From contig NZ_JBHUEJ010000045.1 in the NCBI RefSeq assembly GCF_042680565.1, positions 1-64,000 of the forward strand: a stretch of DNA of 64,000 nucleotides, read 5' to 3'. This document shows positions 7,373-15,690 of this stretch, piece after piece. The translations under genes were made by a program, and so were the position numbers. The first letter of the stretch is position 1. Each line of letters starts with the position of its first letter. The stretch is from Ottowia flava. Its GTDB lineage: Bacteria > Pseudomonadota > Gammaproteobacteria > Burkholderiales > Burkholderiaceae_C. Below the pieces are notes generated by a model. It was not told where the DNA came from and ran no database searches. It was given only the letters and a program-made list of their open reading frames with translations.

Positions 7373-8194
7373 ATGCTGATTCGGATCGGGTATGACATTG
7401 CTCTGGCCTTGCAAGGCCCCACCAGCGTGCTGGGCGCGCTACACGTGCACCCCTCGCAAGCGGGCGCGCTGCAGGCGCCGGAGCAGATCAGCGTGGAGCC
7501 CGCGCTGCCCTGGACCACCTACCAGGACGGTTTCGACAACACCATCACCCGCATCGACCTGCCGCCCGGCACCAACCGGCTGCGCCTGCAGAACAGCGCC
7601 ATCGTTACCACCTCCGACGCGCCGGACCCGGTGCCAGTCGACGCCCGCCAGCACGCGCTGCACGAGTTGCCGTCGGAGATGTTTCGCTTTTTGCTGCCCA
7701 GCCGCTACTGCGAGGTCGACAGCGAGCTGATGGCCTTCGCGTGGAACCAGTTCGCCAGCGCGCCCGAGGGCTGGGCCCGCGTGCAGGCGATCTGCGACTA
7801 CGTGCACGGCCACCTGCAGTTCGACTACATGCAGGCGCGCGCCAACCGCACGGCGCTGCAGGGCTGGCTGGAAGGCGTGGGCGTGTGCCGCGACTTCGCG
7901 CACCTAGCGGTCACGCTTTGCCGCTGCATGAACATCCCGGCGCGCTATGTCACCGGCTACCTGGGCGACATCGGCGTGCCGCCCGTGCCCTACCCGATGG
8001 ATTTCTCGGCCTGGTTCGAAGCCTACCTGGGCGGACAGTGGCACACCTTCGACGCGCGCCACAACGTGCCGCGCATCGGCCGCGTGGTGATGGCGCGCGG
8101 GCGCGATGCCGCCGACGTGGCGATCGCCACCGTGTTCGGCTGGCAGCAACTGGAGAATTTCACGGTGGTGACGGACGAGTTGCCACCTGCATGA
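7373..8194 (+). CDS. Transglutaminase-like cysteine protease/amidase family protein
   Basis: The 273-residue protein has an N-terminal beta-rich region (bacterial transglutaminase-like N domain, about 1-90) and a C-terminal transglutaminase core. The triad is visible: C172 in GVGVCRDFAH, H224 and D227 in QWHTFDARH. Such proteins act as cysteine peptidases or amidases; the substrate is not known. There is no signal peptide, so it is probably cytoplasmic. The start is the ATG before LIRIGYDIAL; the frame is open upstream but that part is low-complexity. It stands alone, divergent from trpE. Confidence 0.85.
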   Translation: MLIRIGYDIALALQGPTSVLGALHVHPSQAGALQAPEQISVEPALPWTTYQDGFDNTITRIDLPPGTNRLRLQNSAIVTTSDAPDPVPVDARQHALHELPSEMFRFLLPSRYCEVDSELMAFAWNQFASAPEGWARVQAICDYVHGHLQFDYMQARANRTALQGWLEGVGVCRDFAHLAVTLCRCMNIPARYVTGYLGDIGVPPVPYPMDFSAWFEAYLGGQWHTFDARHNVPRIGRVVMARGRDAADVAIATVFGWQQLENFTVVTDELPPA

Positions 8195-8313
8195 CCATGC
8201 TGAAGGGCAGCCAATAGCCCTCAATTTATGGGGCAGTAGCTGCACCTCCCGGGGGAATAAGTCCGTCCACTTGGTGTTAACACCGATGCGGGGCGATGGC
8301 GTTCTGTCCGATC

Positions 8314-8341
8314 ATCAAACGAACGACCGTTCTTTTTTGAT
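8314..8341 (+). promoter_or_regulatory. Palindromic operator-like site before the CHI-like gene
   Basis: A perfect inverted repeat GAACG-AC-CGTTC (8321-8332) is flanked by ATCAAAC on the left and a TTTTTTGAT run on the right that nearly mirror each other. It ends 8 nt before the ATG at 8349. The form resembles operators of TetR-type repressors; no regulator gene is adjacent. Confidence 0.4.
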
Positions 8342-8348
8342 TGGCGCC

Positions 8349-8960
8349 ATGACACACATCACTGCGGCCTCTCCGTCTCGGCGCCAGGTTCTGGCTGCCG
8401 CCCTGTGCCTGTCAGGCGCGTTGCTGGCAACCCCGGCACGGGCGCTGGAAGTGGCCGGCACGCCGGTACCGGAAAGCGTCACCGTCGCGGGCAAGCCGCT
8501 GGTGCTGAACGGCGCTGGCGTGCGCTACAAGGCGATGTTCAAGGTCTATGTCGCCGCGCTCTACGTGCCACAAAAAACGTCGTCGGTCGCCGAGGCCTGG
8601 TCTACCGACACCCCCAAGCGCCTGCGCCTGGTGATGCTGCGCGACATCGACTCGACAGAGCTCGGCAACATGTTCGCGCGCGGTATGGAAGAGAACGCCG
8701 AGCGCGGCAGCATGGTCAAGCTGCTGCCCGGCATCATGCGCATGAGCCAGATCTTCACCGACTACAAGCGCATGGTGCCCGGCAACAGCATTCAGATGGA
8801 CTGGGTGCCCGGCACAGGCTGCGTGCTGACGGTGAACGGCAAGCTCGAAGGCGAGCCCTTCCGCGAGCCCGAATTCTTCCGCGGCCTGCTGAGCATCTGG
8901 TTGGGCCAGAAACCGGCCGACTGGAAGCTCAAGGACGCGCTGCTGGGCAAAGAGGGCTGA
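8349..8960 (+). CDS. Exported chalcone isomerase-like domain protein
   Basis: A 203-residue protein with a twin-arginine-like signal (SRRQVLAAALCL, 10-21) ending near ALATPARA, followed by a chalcone-isomerase-like fold: VAGTPVPESVTVAGKPLVLN, RYKAMFKVYVAALYVP and the C-terminal FFRGLLSIWLGQKPAD are typical of this periplasmic family. The family has no established enzymatic role in bacteria. The start was taken at ATG 8349, where the signal peptide begins. A palindromic site lies just upstream. It is probably monocistronic. Confidence 0.8.
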   Translation: MTHITAASPSRRQVLAAALCLSGALLATPARALEVAGTPVPESVTVAGKPLVLNGAGVRYKAMFKVYVAALYVPQKTSSVAEAWSTDTPKRLRLVMLRDIDSTELGNMFARGMEENAERGSMVKLLPGIMRMSQIFTDYKRMVPGNSIQMDWVPGTGCVLTVNGKLEGEPFREPEFFRGLLSIWLGQKPADWKLKDALLGKEG

Positions 8961-9008
8961 ACGCCCGGCGGTCGCTGGCCGCGGCGATGAAGTCACGCAG
9001 ATCGCTCT

Positions 9009-9058
9009 GTTTTCAGTAGCATCCTGCGCACACCTCTGCTGGGCTGGCACTTGATTTC
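9009..9058 (+). repeat. GATAGCTGC repeat, diverged intergenic copy
   Basis: Reads ttttcagtagcatcctgcgc followed by a ctgctgggctgg core and gattt at the end. It matches the family in order of motifs but is weakly conserved. Confidence 0.5.
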
Positions 9059-9159
9059 CCCTGCACTTGGCCAATCACGACTGTATCGCCCACCCGGCCC
9101 AAGCCCACTGTGCATCACGGCGTGGTGCTGCCGCGATCGCGCAGGCGCCTTTTACTTCT

Positions 9160-9218
9160 TTTTTGATAGCTGCCTGCGCAGACCTGTACAGGGCCAGCAG
9201 CCTATTTCGTCTGAAATA
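9160..9218 (+). repeat. GATAGCTGC repeat, well-conserved intergenic copy
   Basis: Reads ttttttgatagctgcctgcg, then cagacctgtacagggccagc and a cctattt end; the best forward example in the window and used here as a reference. The terminal AAATAGG/CCTATTT makes a hairpin. Confidence 0.85.
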
Positions 9219-9243
9219 GGTCGTCAAGGTATTGCACGCACCT

Positions 9244-10203
9244 TCAGTCGGCCGAGCCCGGCTCCGCCAGGTAGAACCATTCCTGGCCCACGTCCGCGTC
9301 GGGGTGCGGGAACAGCACGCAGCCCGCCTGCTGCGCCACCACCGGCGTGCCGTCGGCGCGCTCGGCGATCACGTCGCCGGGCTCCACCCGGTCGAAGCTG
9401 TGCCAGTCCTGCAACAGCCGGTCGCCCGGCGCTTCACGCAGCACCACCTCCTTGAGCCGCGCCGCTTTTCCGCTGAAGCGCGGCGGCACTGGCACGTCGG
9501 CCAAGCCCAGGTGCGCCAGCGCGCCGTAGATCGCGCGTTCGGCCACTTCCACCGCCTCGGGGTCGTCGTGCAGGCCGCTTTCCAGCGTGACGGCGTAGCC
9601 GCCCTGGCTGCGCATGTACTCGTTGGTGCCGATGCCTTCGTCGTCCGGCGTCTCGCCGCGCGCGCGGGCGGCACGGTCGTAGATGTCCAGCCAGCCTTCG
9701 ACCACCTGCTGCGCGCCCAGAGCGCGCGCCAACGCCATTTCCTCGGCGGCGCGGGCGAAGGGCTCGCGCGGGCCGGCGTTGTTGCGCGGACCGACCATGG
9801 CGAACGGATCACCCGGCGTGTGGAAGGAATGCAGGTCGAGCAGCGCGTCGTGCGCAGCCAGCAGCGGCGCCAGTTGGCGCGTGATGCGGTCTTCGTAGTC
9901 CTGCGGATCGTCGCGCGGGACGAAGCGGCGGTTCAGGTTGCGCTCACCCTCGCGGGTGTTCTGGCGGAAGGCGAGCGGGCTGGCGATCGGCACCAGCGTC
10001 AGGCGTCCGCGCTGCAGCACCAGGCGGCCATGCTGAAAGTCGTCGATGGCGCGCGCGATGGCGATGGCACCGCTGCGCTCGTTGCCGTGCACGGCGCCCA
10101 GCACCACCAGCGCGGGGCCGGGGTTCAGCGAGGCCCAGGTGTGCCACTGCAGCACCTCGGGCTGGGCCGCCGCGCGCGCCAGCAGATCATGTCCGGTGGT
10201 CAC
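9244..10203 (-). CDS. Succinylglutamate desuccinylase/aspartoacylase-family deacylase
   Basis: A 319-residue zinc-dependent carboxypeptidase-fold enzyme. The metal ligands H39 and E42 are in GAVHGNERSG and the third, H125, in LLDLHSFHTPGD. The family removes N-acyl groups from amino acids or related compounds; the exact substrate cannot be read from sequence. The start is GTG 10203 with GGAG 9 nt upstream; the frame is open further upstream into gph but that part is antisense-like. It follows gph by 32 nt on the same strand, so the two may be co-transcribed. Confidence 0.82.
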   Translation of the reverse strand: MTTGHDLLARAAAQPEVLQWHTWASLNPGPALVVLGAVHGNERSGAIAIARAIDDFQHGRLVLQRGRLTLVPIASPLAFRQNTREGERNLNRRFVPRDDPQDYEDRITRQLAPLLAAHDALLDLHSFHTPGDPFAMVGPRNNAGPREPFARAAEEMALARALGAQQVVEGWLDIYDRAARARGETPDDEGIGTNEYMRSQGGYAVTLESGLHDDPEAVEVAERAIYGALAHLGLADVPVPPRFSGKAARLKEVVLREAPGDRLLQDWHSFDRVEPGDVIAERADGTPVVAQQAGCVLFPHPDADVGQEWFYLAEPGSAD

Positions 10204-10235
10204 GGTGAGGGTCTCCTTGGATCGATCACCCGATG

Positions 10236-10955
10236 CTACTGTGTCGGTGTTGCGGTGGCCGCGCGCAGGGCCAGCGCATCGAGGCGATCGACAAAGCCGT
10301 CGGCGTCCACCGCGCGGATCGGCTCGCCGTGGTTGTAGCCGTAGGTCACCAGCACCACCGGGCAACCAGCGGCGCGCGCCGCGGCGGCGTCGTTGCTGGA
10401 ATCGCCCACCATCAGCGTCTGTGCCGGCGCCGAACGCAGGGCACGGCAGGTTTCGATCAGCGGCAGCGGGTCGGGCTTCTTGCGCGCGAAGCTGTCACCG
10501 CCGAAGACGTGGTCAAAGTACCCTTCCAGCCCCTTGGCGGCCAGCAGGGGGCGGGCAAAGGCGATCGGCTTGTTGGTCAGGCAGGCCAGCCGCAGGCCTT
10601 GCGCGCGCAAGGCCTTCAAGCCGGCTTCGGCGCCGGAGTAGGCGGTGCTGCATTGGCCGTTGATGCGCAGGTACTCCGCTTGGTAGTAGCGCCAGGCCTG
10701 TTCGGTCAAGGCCTCTTGCGCGGCAGGGTCTTGCTGCGCACCCGCTGGCGCGGTCAGCGCGAGCACCGAACGGATGAGGTGCTCGGAGCCCTTGCCCACC
10801 AGCCGCTCAATCTGCGCGCGGCTCAAGGGATGGCGGCCGATGGCGGTCAGCATGGCGGCCAGCGCCGCCTCGAAATCGCCCAAGGTATCGACGAGCGTGC
10901 CGTCGAGATCCACCATGCAGGCAATAACAGGCTGTGCTAGTGTCAGGTGTGACAT
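10236..10955 (-). CDS. gph: Phosphoglycolate phosphatase (HAD superfamily)
   Basis: A 239-residue HAD phosphatase. Motif I is DLDGTLVDT (16-24), motif II LTNKP, motif III KKPDP, and motif IV MVGDSSNDAAAARAAG. Similarity to Gph suggests salvage of 2-phosphoglycolate from DNA repair or photorespiration-like reactions. In many betaproteobacteria gph lies just upstream of trpE or near rpe; here both lie within 7 kb. It diverges from the DsrE-like gene with a 25-nt gap, so the promoters overlap. Confidence 0.9.
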   Translation of the reverse strand: MSHLTLAQPVIACMVDLDGTLVDTLGDFEAALAAMLTAIGRHPLSRAQIERLVGKGSEHLIRSVLALTAPAGAQQDPAAQEALTEQAWRYYQAEYLRINGQCSTAYSGAEAGLKALRAQGLRLACLTNKPIAFARPLLAAKGLEGYFDHVFGGDSFARKKPDPLPLIETCRALRSAPAQTLMVGDSSNDAAAARAAGCPVVLVTYGYNHGEPIRAVDADGFVDRLDALALRAATATPTQ

Positions 10956-10980
10956 TGATCAATTCCCAGAGGAGATTCCG

Positions 10981-11454
10981 ATGAGCATTTTTCGCAATAC
11001 GCTGCGCATGGTGTTGGCCGCAGGCACGCTCGGCGTCGGCATGATGGTCGCCAGCACGGGCGCGTCGGCGCAAACCGCCGCGCCCGCCAAGGGCGGTGAC
11101 AAGGTGGTGTACCACATCGACAACTCCGACGCCCAGGCGACCAAGGGCCTGCGCAACATCCGCAACCACCTGGACGTGGCGCCCGACACCAAGATCATTG
11201 TGGTCACGCACGCCGACGGCGTGAAGTTCCTGATGGAAGGCGCCAAGGACGCGAAGAACCGCGACATCGACTACGCCGCGCTGGTCAGCGCCCTGAAGGC
11301 ACGCGGCGTGCGCTTTGAGGTGTGCGAGATCACGATGCGCAACAACAACCTCAAGAAAGAGCAGTTCATCATGGACGCCGACTTCACGCCCTCCGGCGTG
11401 GCGCGCATCGCCCAGCTGCAGTCGCGCGAAGGTTACGCGTACATCAAGCCCTGA
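10981..11454 (+). CDS. Exported DsrE/DsrF-like family protein
   Basis: A 157-residue protein with an N-terminal signal peptide (cleavage probably after ASTGASA, near 29-30) and a DsrE-like alpha/beta domain: KVVYHIDN, GLRNIRNHLDV, IIVVTHADGVKFLM and VRFEVCEITMRNNN. DsrE relatives are involved in sulfur transfer, but exported members are of unknown function; the single conserved-position cysteine is in FEVCEIT. AGAGGAG lies 7 nt before the ATG. A hairpin terminator follows at 11510. Confidence 0.8.
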   Translation: MSIFRNTLRMVLAAGTLGVGMMVASTGASAQTAAPAKGGDKVVYHIDNSDAQATKGLRNIRNHLDVAPDTKIIVVTHADGVKFLMEGAKDAKNRDIDYAALVSALKARGVRFEVCEITMRNNNLKKEQFIMDADFTPSGVARIAQLQSREGYAYIKP

Positions 11455-11505
11455 ATCGGGCGCCAGCGCTACACCCACCTGCGCGGCCAGCTCCTGATTT
11501 GATAG
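11452..11505 (-). repeat. GATAGCTGC repeat after the DsrE-like gene
   Basis: Reverse-sense copy: tgaatcgggcgccagcgcta, then cctgcgcggccagctcctga. It starts at the stop codon of the gene and ends just before the terminator. Confidence 0.75.
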
Positions 11506-11509
11506 TCTT

Positions 11510-11537
11510 CGGCGCTGCCAACCGCAGCGCCGTTTTC
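11510..11537 (+). terminator. Rho-independent terminator of the DsrE-like gene
   Basis: Stem GGCGCTG/CAGCGCC (11511-11517 with 11525-11531), 7-nt loop, followed by gttttctt. Confidence 0.65.
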
Positions 11538-11641
11538 TTGGGTGCGCGGCGCGCCTTCACCCTGCTTACAGCCCCTTACAGCGCCTGACCGGGCGCGCCA
11601 GGGGCGCCGTGTAGACTCGCCGGCTTTGCATTCGGGCGGGC

Positions 11642-12397
11642 ATGACGACGGCGACGCGGCGCACAGGCTTTACCGACGCGGCGCTCGTGCGCCTGCTGGC
11701 GTCCTGGGGCGTGCAGCCGGCCGACGGCCCGCCATCGGACTTCCACGACCAGCTGAGCGGCTGGTTGCGCTGGACCGACGCCCAACCCCTGTTCGCCGCG
11801 CTGCAAGAGCCGCTTACCGTTGCGCCACTGTCGGACGACGAAGACGCGAGCGCGGACAGCGCCGAAGCCGACAGCCAGGCCGTGCACGCCCTGCTGACCC
11901 GCACGCTGACCGAGGACGCGCCCTGGCGCGAGGCCGCCGCGCCGCGCCGGCGCAGCGCCACGTCGGGCTGGATCGCCACCTCCGCCCCCGCGCCGACCGA
12001 GATGGCGTTCGACTTCCCCACCTACCGCCGGCACGTCGTGGCCCAGCAGCAAAGCATGGAAGACCGCATCGCCCCGCTGCGCGCGCGCCTGCGCCGGGCG
12101 CTGGAGTTGCGCTCGCCCGCGCATGCGCGCATGGCCGCGCTGGACGCCGTGATGGAACGCATGCTGGGCGCGCCCGAAAGCCGCCTGCTCGACGCCCTGC
12201 CCGGCCTGCTGGACAAGCGCTTTGCCCAGCTGCGCGCCGCGGCCGCTGACGACGCGCCCACCACCTCTTCTTGGCAGGCCGGCTTTCAGCACGACCTGGA
12301 AGCCGCCTTGCACGCTGAGCTGGACCTGCGCTGGCACCCGATCCGCGCCCTGCTTGCCGCCCTGCACACCCCGGACCACGCCAACGCCGTGGCCTGA
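11642..12397 (+). CDS. DUF3348 family protein, first gene of the motor-like cluster
   Basis: A 251-residue soluble, alpha-helical protein without signal or membrane segment. It matches the DUF3348 pattern: N-terminal FTDAALVRLLASWG, then DFHDQLSGWLRWTDA, a variable acidic middle, and a helical C-terminal half (YRRHVVAQQQSMEDRIAPLR and MAALDAVMERMLG). Function unknown. It is followed 19 nt later by the channel-like gene and by OmpA-like and DUF2894 genes, all rightward; I infer that it is a cytoplasmic accessory of that complex. It ends in LRWHPIRALLAAL and has no enzymatic motif I can name. Confidence 0.8.
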   Translation: MTTATRRTGFTDAALVRLLASWGVQPADGPPSDFHDQLSGWLRWTDAQPLFAALQEPLTVAPLSDDEDASADSAEADSQAVHALLTRTLTEDAPWREAAAPRRRSATSGWIATSAPAPTEMAFDFPTYRRHVVAQQQSMEDRIAPLRARLRRALELRSPAHARMAALDAVMERMLGAPESRLLDALPGLLDKRFAQLRAAAADDAPTTSSWQAGFQHDLEAALHAELDLRWHPIRALLAALHTPDHANAVA

Positions 12398-12416
12398 ACT
12401 GAATGGTTGCCCCGTC

Positions 12417-14891
12417 ATGAACCGCTTGTCATCCTTTGCCACCTTCGCCCTGCCCGTGCTGGCCGGCCTTGCCGCCGTGGTGTGGGTCGGCGCCGGCTAC
12501 GGGTCCGCCTACCCGCTGGCGCTGGCCGTCACCGCGGTCATCGGCGCGTTCTTCATCGTTGGCGTGGCCGAGCTGTGGCGTTACCGCCAGGGCACGCACA
12601 GCCTGGCTCAGGCCATGGACGGGCTGCAGACGCCGCCCACCCGCCTGGCCGACTGGCTGGGCACGCTGCACCCGGCGCTGCGCCAGGCCGTGCGCGGGCG
12701 GGTCGAAGGCCAGCGCGCCGCGCTGCCGGCGCCGGCGCTGACGCCGTACCTGGCCGGTCTGCTGGTGCTGCTGGGCATGTTGGGCACGTTTGCCGGCATG
12801 GTCGTCACCCTGCGCGGCACCGGCATGGCGCTGGAGAGCGCGACCGATCTGGCCGCCGTGCGCGCGTCCCTCGCCGCGCCGGTCAAGGGCTTGGGCGTGG
12901 CCTTCGGCACCTCGCTGGCCGGCGTGGCCACCTCCGCCATGCTGGGCCTGCTGTCGGCACTGGCGCGGCGCGAAAGGCTGTTGGCCGGCCAGCAGCTGGA
13001 CGCGCGCATCAGCGGACCACTGCGCGCCTTCTCGCCCGCGCACCAGCGCGACGAGGCTTTTTCGCTGATGCAGCGCCAGGCCGACGCGCTGCCGCTGCTG
13101 GCCGAGCGCCTGCAGACGCTGGCGATCCAGCTGGAGCAGCAACACGGCGCGCTGGCCGAACGCCTGCAAACCGGGCAAGAGCGCTTTCACCAACAGGCCG
13201 AGACCGCGTATGCCGGGCTCGCCAGCTCGGTCGACCGTTCGCTGCGCGACAGCCTGGCCGACAGCGCGCGCCAAGCCGGCGCCGCGCTGCAGCCCGCGGT
13301 GGAAGCCACTCTCGCCGGCCTGGCGCGCGAGGCCGGCGCGCTGCAAAGCACCGTGTCGGCGCAGGTGCAGGACCACCTCGCCGGTCTGGCGCAGCGCTTT
13401 GACGCGCACAGCGACGGCGTGGCGCGCCATTGGGACAACGCCCTGGCCGCGCAGCGCCAGTCGCACGAGGCCATGGCCACGCAGCTGGGCGGCGCGCTGG
13501 CGGCCTTCAGTGACGGCTTCGCCCAGCGCTCAGCCCAACTGGTCGGGCAGGTCACCGCGCAACTCGCCGACACCACGGGCGGCCTGACGCAGCAAGGCCA
13601 CGCCCTGCTGGCCCAGCAGGCCGAGGCCGGAAACGCCCAGGCCGAGCGCCTGCAGCGCCAGCTGAGCGACGCCGCCACCCAGTTTGAACAGCACACTGCG
13701 CAGTTGCTGCAAGGCGCCCAGCAAGCCCTTGCCGAGGGCCAGACCCAAGCGGCCGAGCGCGACACGCTGCGCCTGGCCGCCTGGACCGCCGCGCTGACCG
13801 CGCACGAGAGCGCCAGCGGCGCCCACGCGCGCGACACGCAGCAGGCACTGACCCAAACGGCCGAGCGTTTCGAGCAGCAGATCGGCGTGCTGCACGAGGG
13901 CGTGGCCCAAGCCCATGCGACGCTGCAAGCCCAGGCGGCCGAACGCGACGCACAGCAACTGGCGGCCTGGACAGCGCAGCTGGCGCAGCACACGCAGGTC
14001 AGCGAAGACGTGGCCACGCGCACGCAGGCCGCATTGGCCGATAGCGCCGCGCGCTTTGCCGAGCAGGCCGAGTTGATGAACCATAACGCCAACCAGCGCT
14101 ACAACCACCTGAGCAAGCAGCTATCGGAACAAGAGCAAAGCCGCCTCGCCGTCTGGCAGCAAACGCTGACCGACACCGCCGCGCAGCTGCATCAACAGTG
14201 GCAGCAGACCGGCGCCGAAGGCACGCGCCAGCAGCAGGCCATCCTGGCCGCGCTGGCCCACACCACGCAGACCATGGCCGCGCAATCGGCCAGCCAGGCA
14301 CAGGGCACGGTGGCCGAGATCGGCCGCCTGCTGGACGCCGCCGCCGCCGCACCGCGCGCTGCCGCCGAAGTGATTGGCGAGTTGCGCGACAAGCTCACCG
14401 ACAGCATGGCGCGCGACAACGCCATGCTGGAAGAGCGCGCGCGCGTGATGCAGACGCTGGGAACGCTGCTGGACGCGGTCAACCACGCGTCGACCGAGCA
14501 GCGCCAGGCCATCGACCAGCTGGTCGGCGGCTCGGCAGAGGTGCTGGAGCGCACCGCCCAACGCTTTGCCGAACGCCTGGAAACCGACAGCGGCCGTCTG
14601 GCCGAAGCCGCGGCGCAGATCGGCGCCGGCGCCACCGAAATCGCCAGCCTGGGCGACGCCTTCGGCCAGGCCGTGCAGGCCTTTGGCGAATCGAACGCGC
14701 AGCTGACGCAGCACCTGCAGCAGCTGGACGCCACGCTGGCGCAGTCGATCGCGCGCAGCGACGAGCAGCTGGCCTACTACGTGGCGCAGGCGCGCGAGGT
14801 GATCGACCTCAGCCTGTCGTCGCAGCAGCAGATCGTGGGCGACCTGCAGCGCCTGGCGCGCGAGCGCGCGGCCGAAGGCACGGCGGCATGA
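12417..14891 (+). CDS. MotA/TolQ/ZorA-like proton-channel protein with long coiled-coil tail (DUF802)
   Basis: 824 residues. Four predicted membrane segments at about 6-28, 31-53, 108-130 and 155-185. Segments three and four carry the MotA/TolQ/ExbB signature: LVLLGMLGTFAGMVVTL (116-132) and GLGVAFGTSLAGVATSAMLG (158-177). From about 190 to 824 the protein is an alanine- and glutamine-rich coiled coil with no further membrane helix. Within it, a unit of about 62 residues recurs with AERDxxxLAAWTA at 446, 508 and, weaker, 571, which is the DUF802 repeat. The architecture (short channel plus very long cytoplasmic tail) matches ZorA of Zorya anti-phage systems rather than classic MotA. The next-but-one frame encodes the partner with the OmpA domain. 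Confidence 0.82.
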   Translation: MNRLSSFATFALPVLAGLAAVVWVGAGYGSAYPLALAVTAVIGAFFIVGVAELWRYRQGTHSLAQAMDGLQTPPTRLADWLGTLHPALRQAVRGRVEGQRAALPAPALTPYLAGLLVLLGMLGTFAGMVVTLRGTGMALESATDLAAVRASLAAPVKGLGVAFGTSLAGVATSAMLGLLSALARRERLLAGQQLDARISGPLRAFSPAHQRDEAFSLMQRQADALPLLAERLQTLAIQLEQQHGALAERLQTGQERFHQQAETAYAGLASSVDRSLRDSLADSARQAGAALQPAVEATLAGLAREAGALQSTVSAQVQDHLAGLAQRFDAHSDGVARHWDNALAAQRQSHEAMATQLGGALAAFSDGFAQRSAQLVGQVTAQLADTTGGLTQQGHALLAQQAEAGNAQAERLQRQLSDAATQFEQHTAQLLQGAQQALAEGQTQAAERDTLRLAAWTAALTAHESASGAHARDTQQALTQTAERFEQQIGVLHEGVAQAHATLQAQAAERDAQQLAAWTAQLAQHTQVSEDVATRTQAALADSAARFAEQAELMNHNANQRYNHLSKQLSEQEQSRLAVWQQTLTDTAAQLHQQWQQTGAEGTRQQQAILAALAHTTQTMAAQSASQAQGTVAEIGRLLDAAAAAPRAAAEVIGELRDKLTDSMARDNAMLEERARVMQTLGTLLDAVNHASTEQRQAIDQLVGGSAEVLERTAQRFAERLETDSGRLAEAAAQIGAGATEIASLGDAFGQAVQAFGESNAQLTQHLQQLDATLAQSIARSDEQLAYYVAQAREVIDLSLSSQQQIVGDLQRLARERAAEGTAA
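14092..14140 (-). repeat. Possible GATAGCTGC repeat within the channel-protein tail
   Basis: The coding sequence cagcgctacaaccacctgag followed by caagcagctatcggaacaag matches the reverse-sense repeat over about 40 nt (residues 559-573). The region is also a normal-looking coiled coil, so convergence is possible. Confidence 0.35.
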
Positions 14892-14976
14892 GCCCCCGCT
14901 CGGCCGCTCCGAAGGGGGCTCGCACCGCAGGCGAAGCCGAAGGTACGCCAGTGAGCGGCGTACGCGAGGTGACACG
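14892..14976 (+). promoter_or_regulatory. Two hairpins between the channel and OmpA-like genes
   Basis: This 85-nt gap is unusual in an otherwise tight cluster. It holds AGCCCCC/GGGGGCT (14891-14897 with 14914-14920) and GTACGCC/GGCGTAC (14943-14949 with 14957-14963). The second ends just before the GAGGTG ribosome site of the OmpA-like gene. They may set the stoichiometry of the two subunits or be a dispersed repeat; neither has a T-run. Confidence 0.45.
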
Positions 14977-15690
14977 ATGACCACGCTGGACGACGTCGAC
15001 GCAGCCGAAGCCGCGCTGCCGGTCTGGACCGCCTTTGGCGACCTGATGGCCGGGCTGCTGGGCGCCTTCGTGCTGATCCTGGTCTGCACGCTGGGCCTGC
15101 AGTTTGAGCTGACCGCGCGCCTGCAGGACGAGATCCAGCAGCGCGCCGCCCAGACGCAGCGCCTGCAAACGCTGGAGCAAGCCCTGGCCGGCCCGCTGGC
15201 CGCCGGGCGCGTGACGCTGCACAACGGCCGCATCGGCATCAACGGCAACGTGCTGTTTGAGCTGTCGTCGGCCGAGCTGCAACCCGAAGGCCGCGCGCTG
15301 CTGACAAGCCTGGCCGCGCCGCTGACCAGCTACCTGAAGACGCGGCAAGAAATCCTGATGGTCAGCGGCTTCACCGACGACCGCCAGGTGCGCGGCGGCA
15401 GCAAGGCCTTTGCCGACAACTGGGAGCTGTCGGCCCAGCGTGCGCTGACGGTGACGCGCACCCTGATCGAAGAAGGCGTCCCGCCAGCCGCGGTGTTTGC
15501 CGCGGCCTTTGGCTCGCAGCAGGCCGTGGCCTCCAACGCCGACGCCGAAGGGCGGGCCAAAAACCGCCGCGTCGAAATCGCGCCGATGCCGCGCCAGCCC
15601 GCGGCCGATGGCGCCAGCCCGGCCAACGCCCAGGCACCCTCACAGCCTGACACGAGCGCCCACGTCGCGCCGGAGGCACCGCGTGGGTGA
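14977..15690 (+). CDS. OmpA/MotB/ZorB-like peptidoglycan-binding stator protein
   Basis: 237 residues. A single N-terminal membrane helix (about 17-42) contains an aspartate, D22, in AFGDLMAGLLGAF, equivalent in place to the proton-carrying Asp of MotB and ExbD. A short coiled segment (45-75) leads to an OmpA-like domain (about 90-203) with GFTDD (131-135), NWELSAQRAL (148-157) and NRRVEI (196-201), which bind peptidoglycan. The C-terminus is proline/alanine-rich. With the upstream channel protein it has the parts of a 5:2 ion-driven stator. Its stop overlaps the GTG start of the DUF2894 gene by 8 nt. Confidence 0.85.
   Translation: MTTLDDVDAAEAALPVWTAFGDLMAGLLGAFVLILVCTLGLQFELTARLQDEIQQRAAQTQRLQTLEQALAGPLAAGRVTLHNGRIGINGNVLFELSSAELQPEGRALLTSLAAPLTSYLKTRQEILMVSGFTDDRQVRGGSKAFADNWELSAQRALTVTRTLIEEGVPPAAVFAAAFGSQQAVASNADAEGRAKNRRVEIAPMPRQPAADGASPANAQAPSQPDTSAHVAPEAPRG

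Larger units (their letters stand above)
8961..9243. other. Convergent intergenic region carrying two repeats
   Basis: Between the CHI-like gene and the leftward deacylase gene. Apart from two forward copies of the GATAGCTGC repeat (9009-9058 and 9160-9218) I see no gene and no clean terminator. The second copy ends in a palindromic cctatttcgtctgaaatagg that could form a hairpin. Confidence 0.5.

Noticed and set aside
8205..8260. Another GATAGCTGC repeat copy (caatttatggggcagtagct)
   Set aside because: Only a short part fits; the TGCGC core and the second half are missing.
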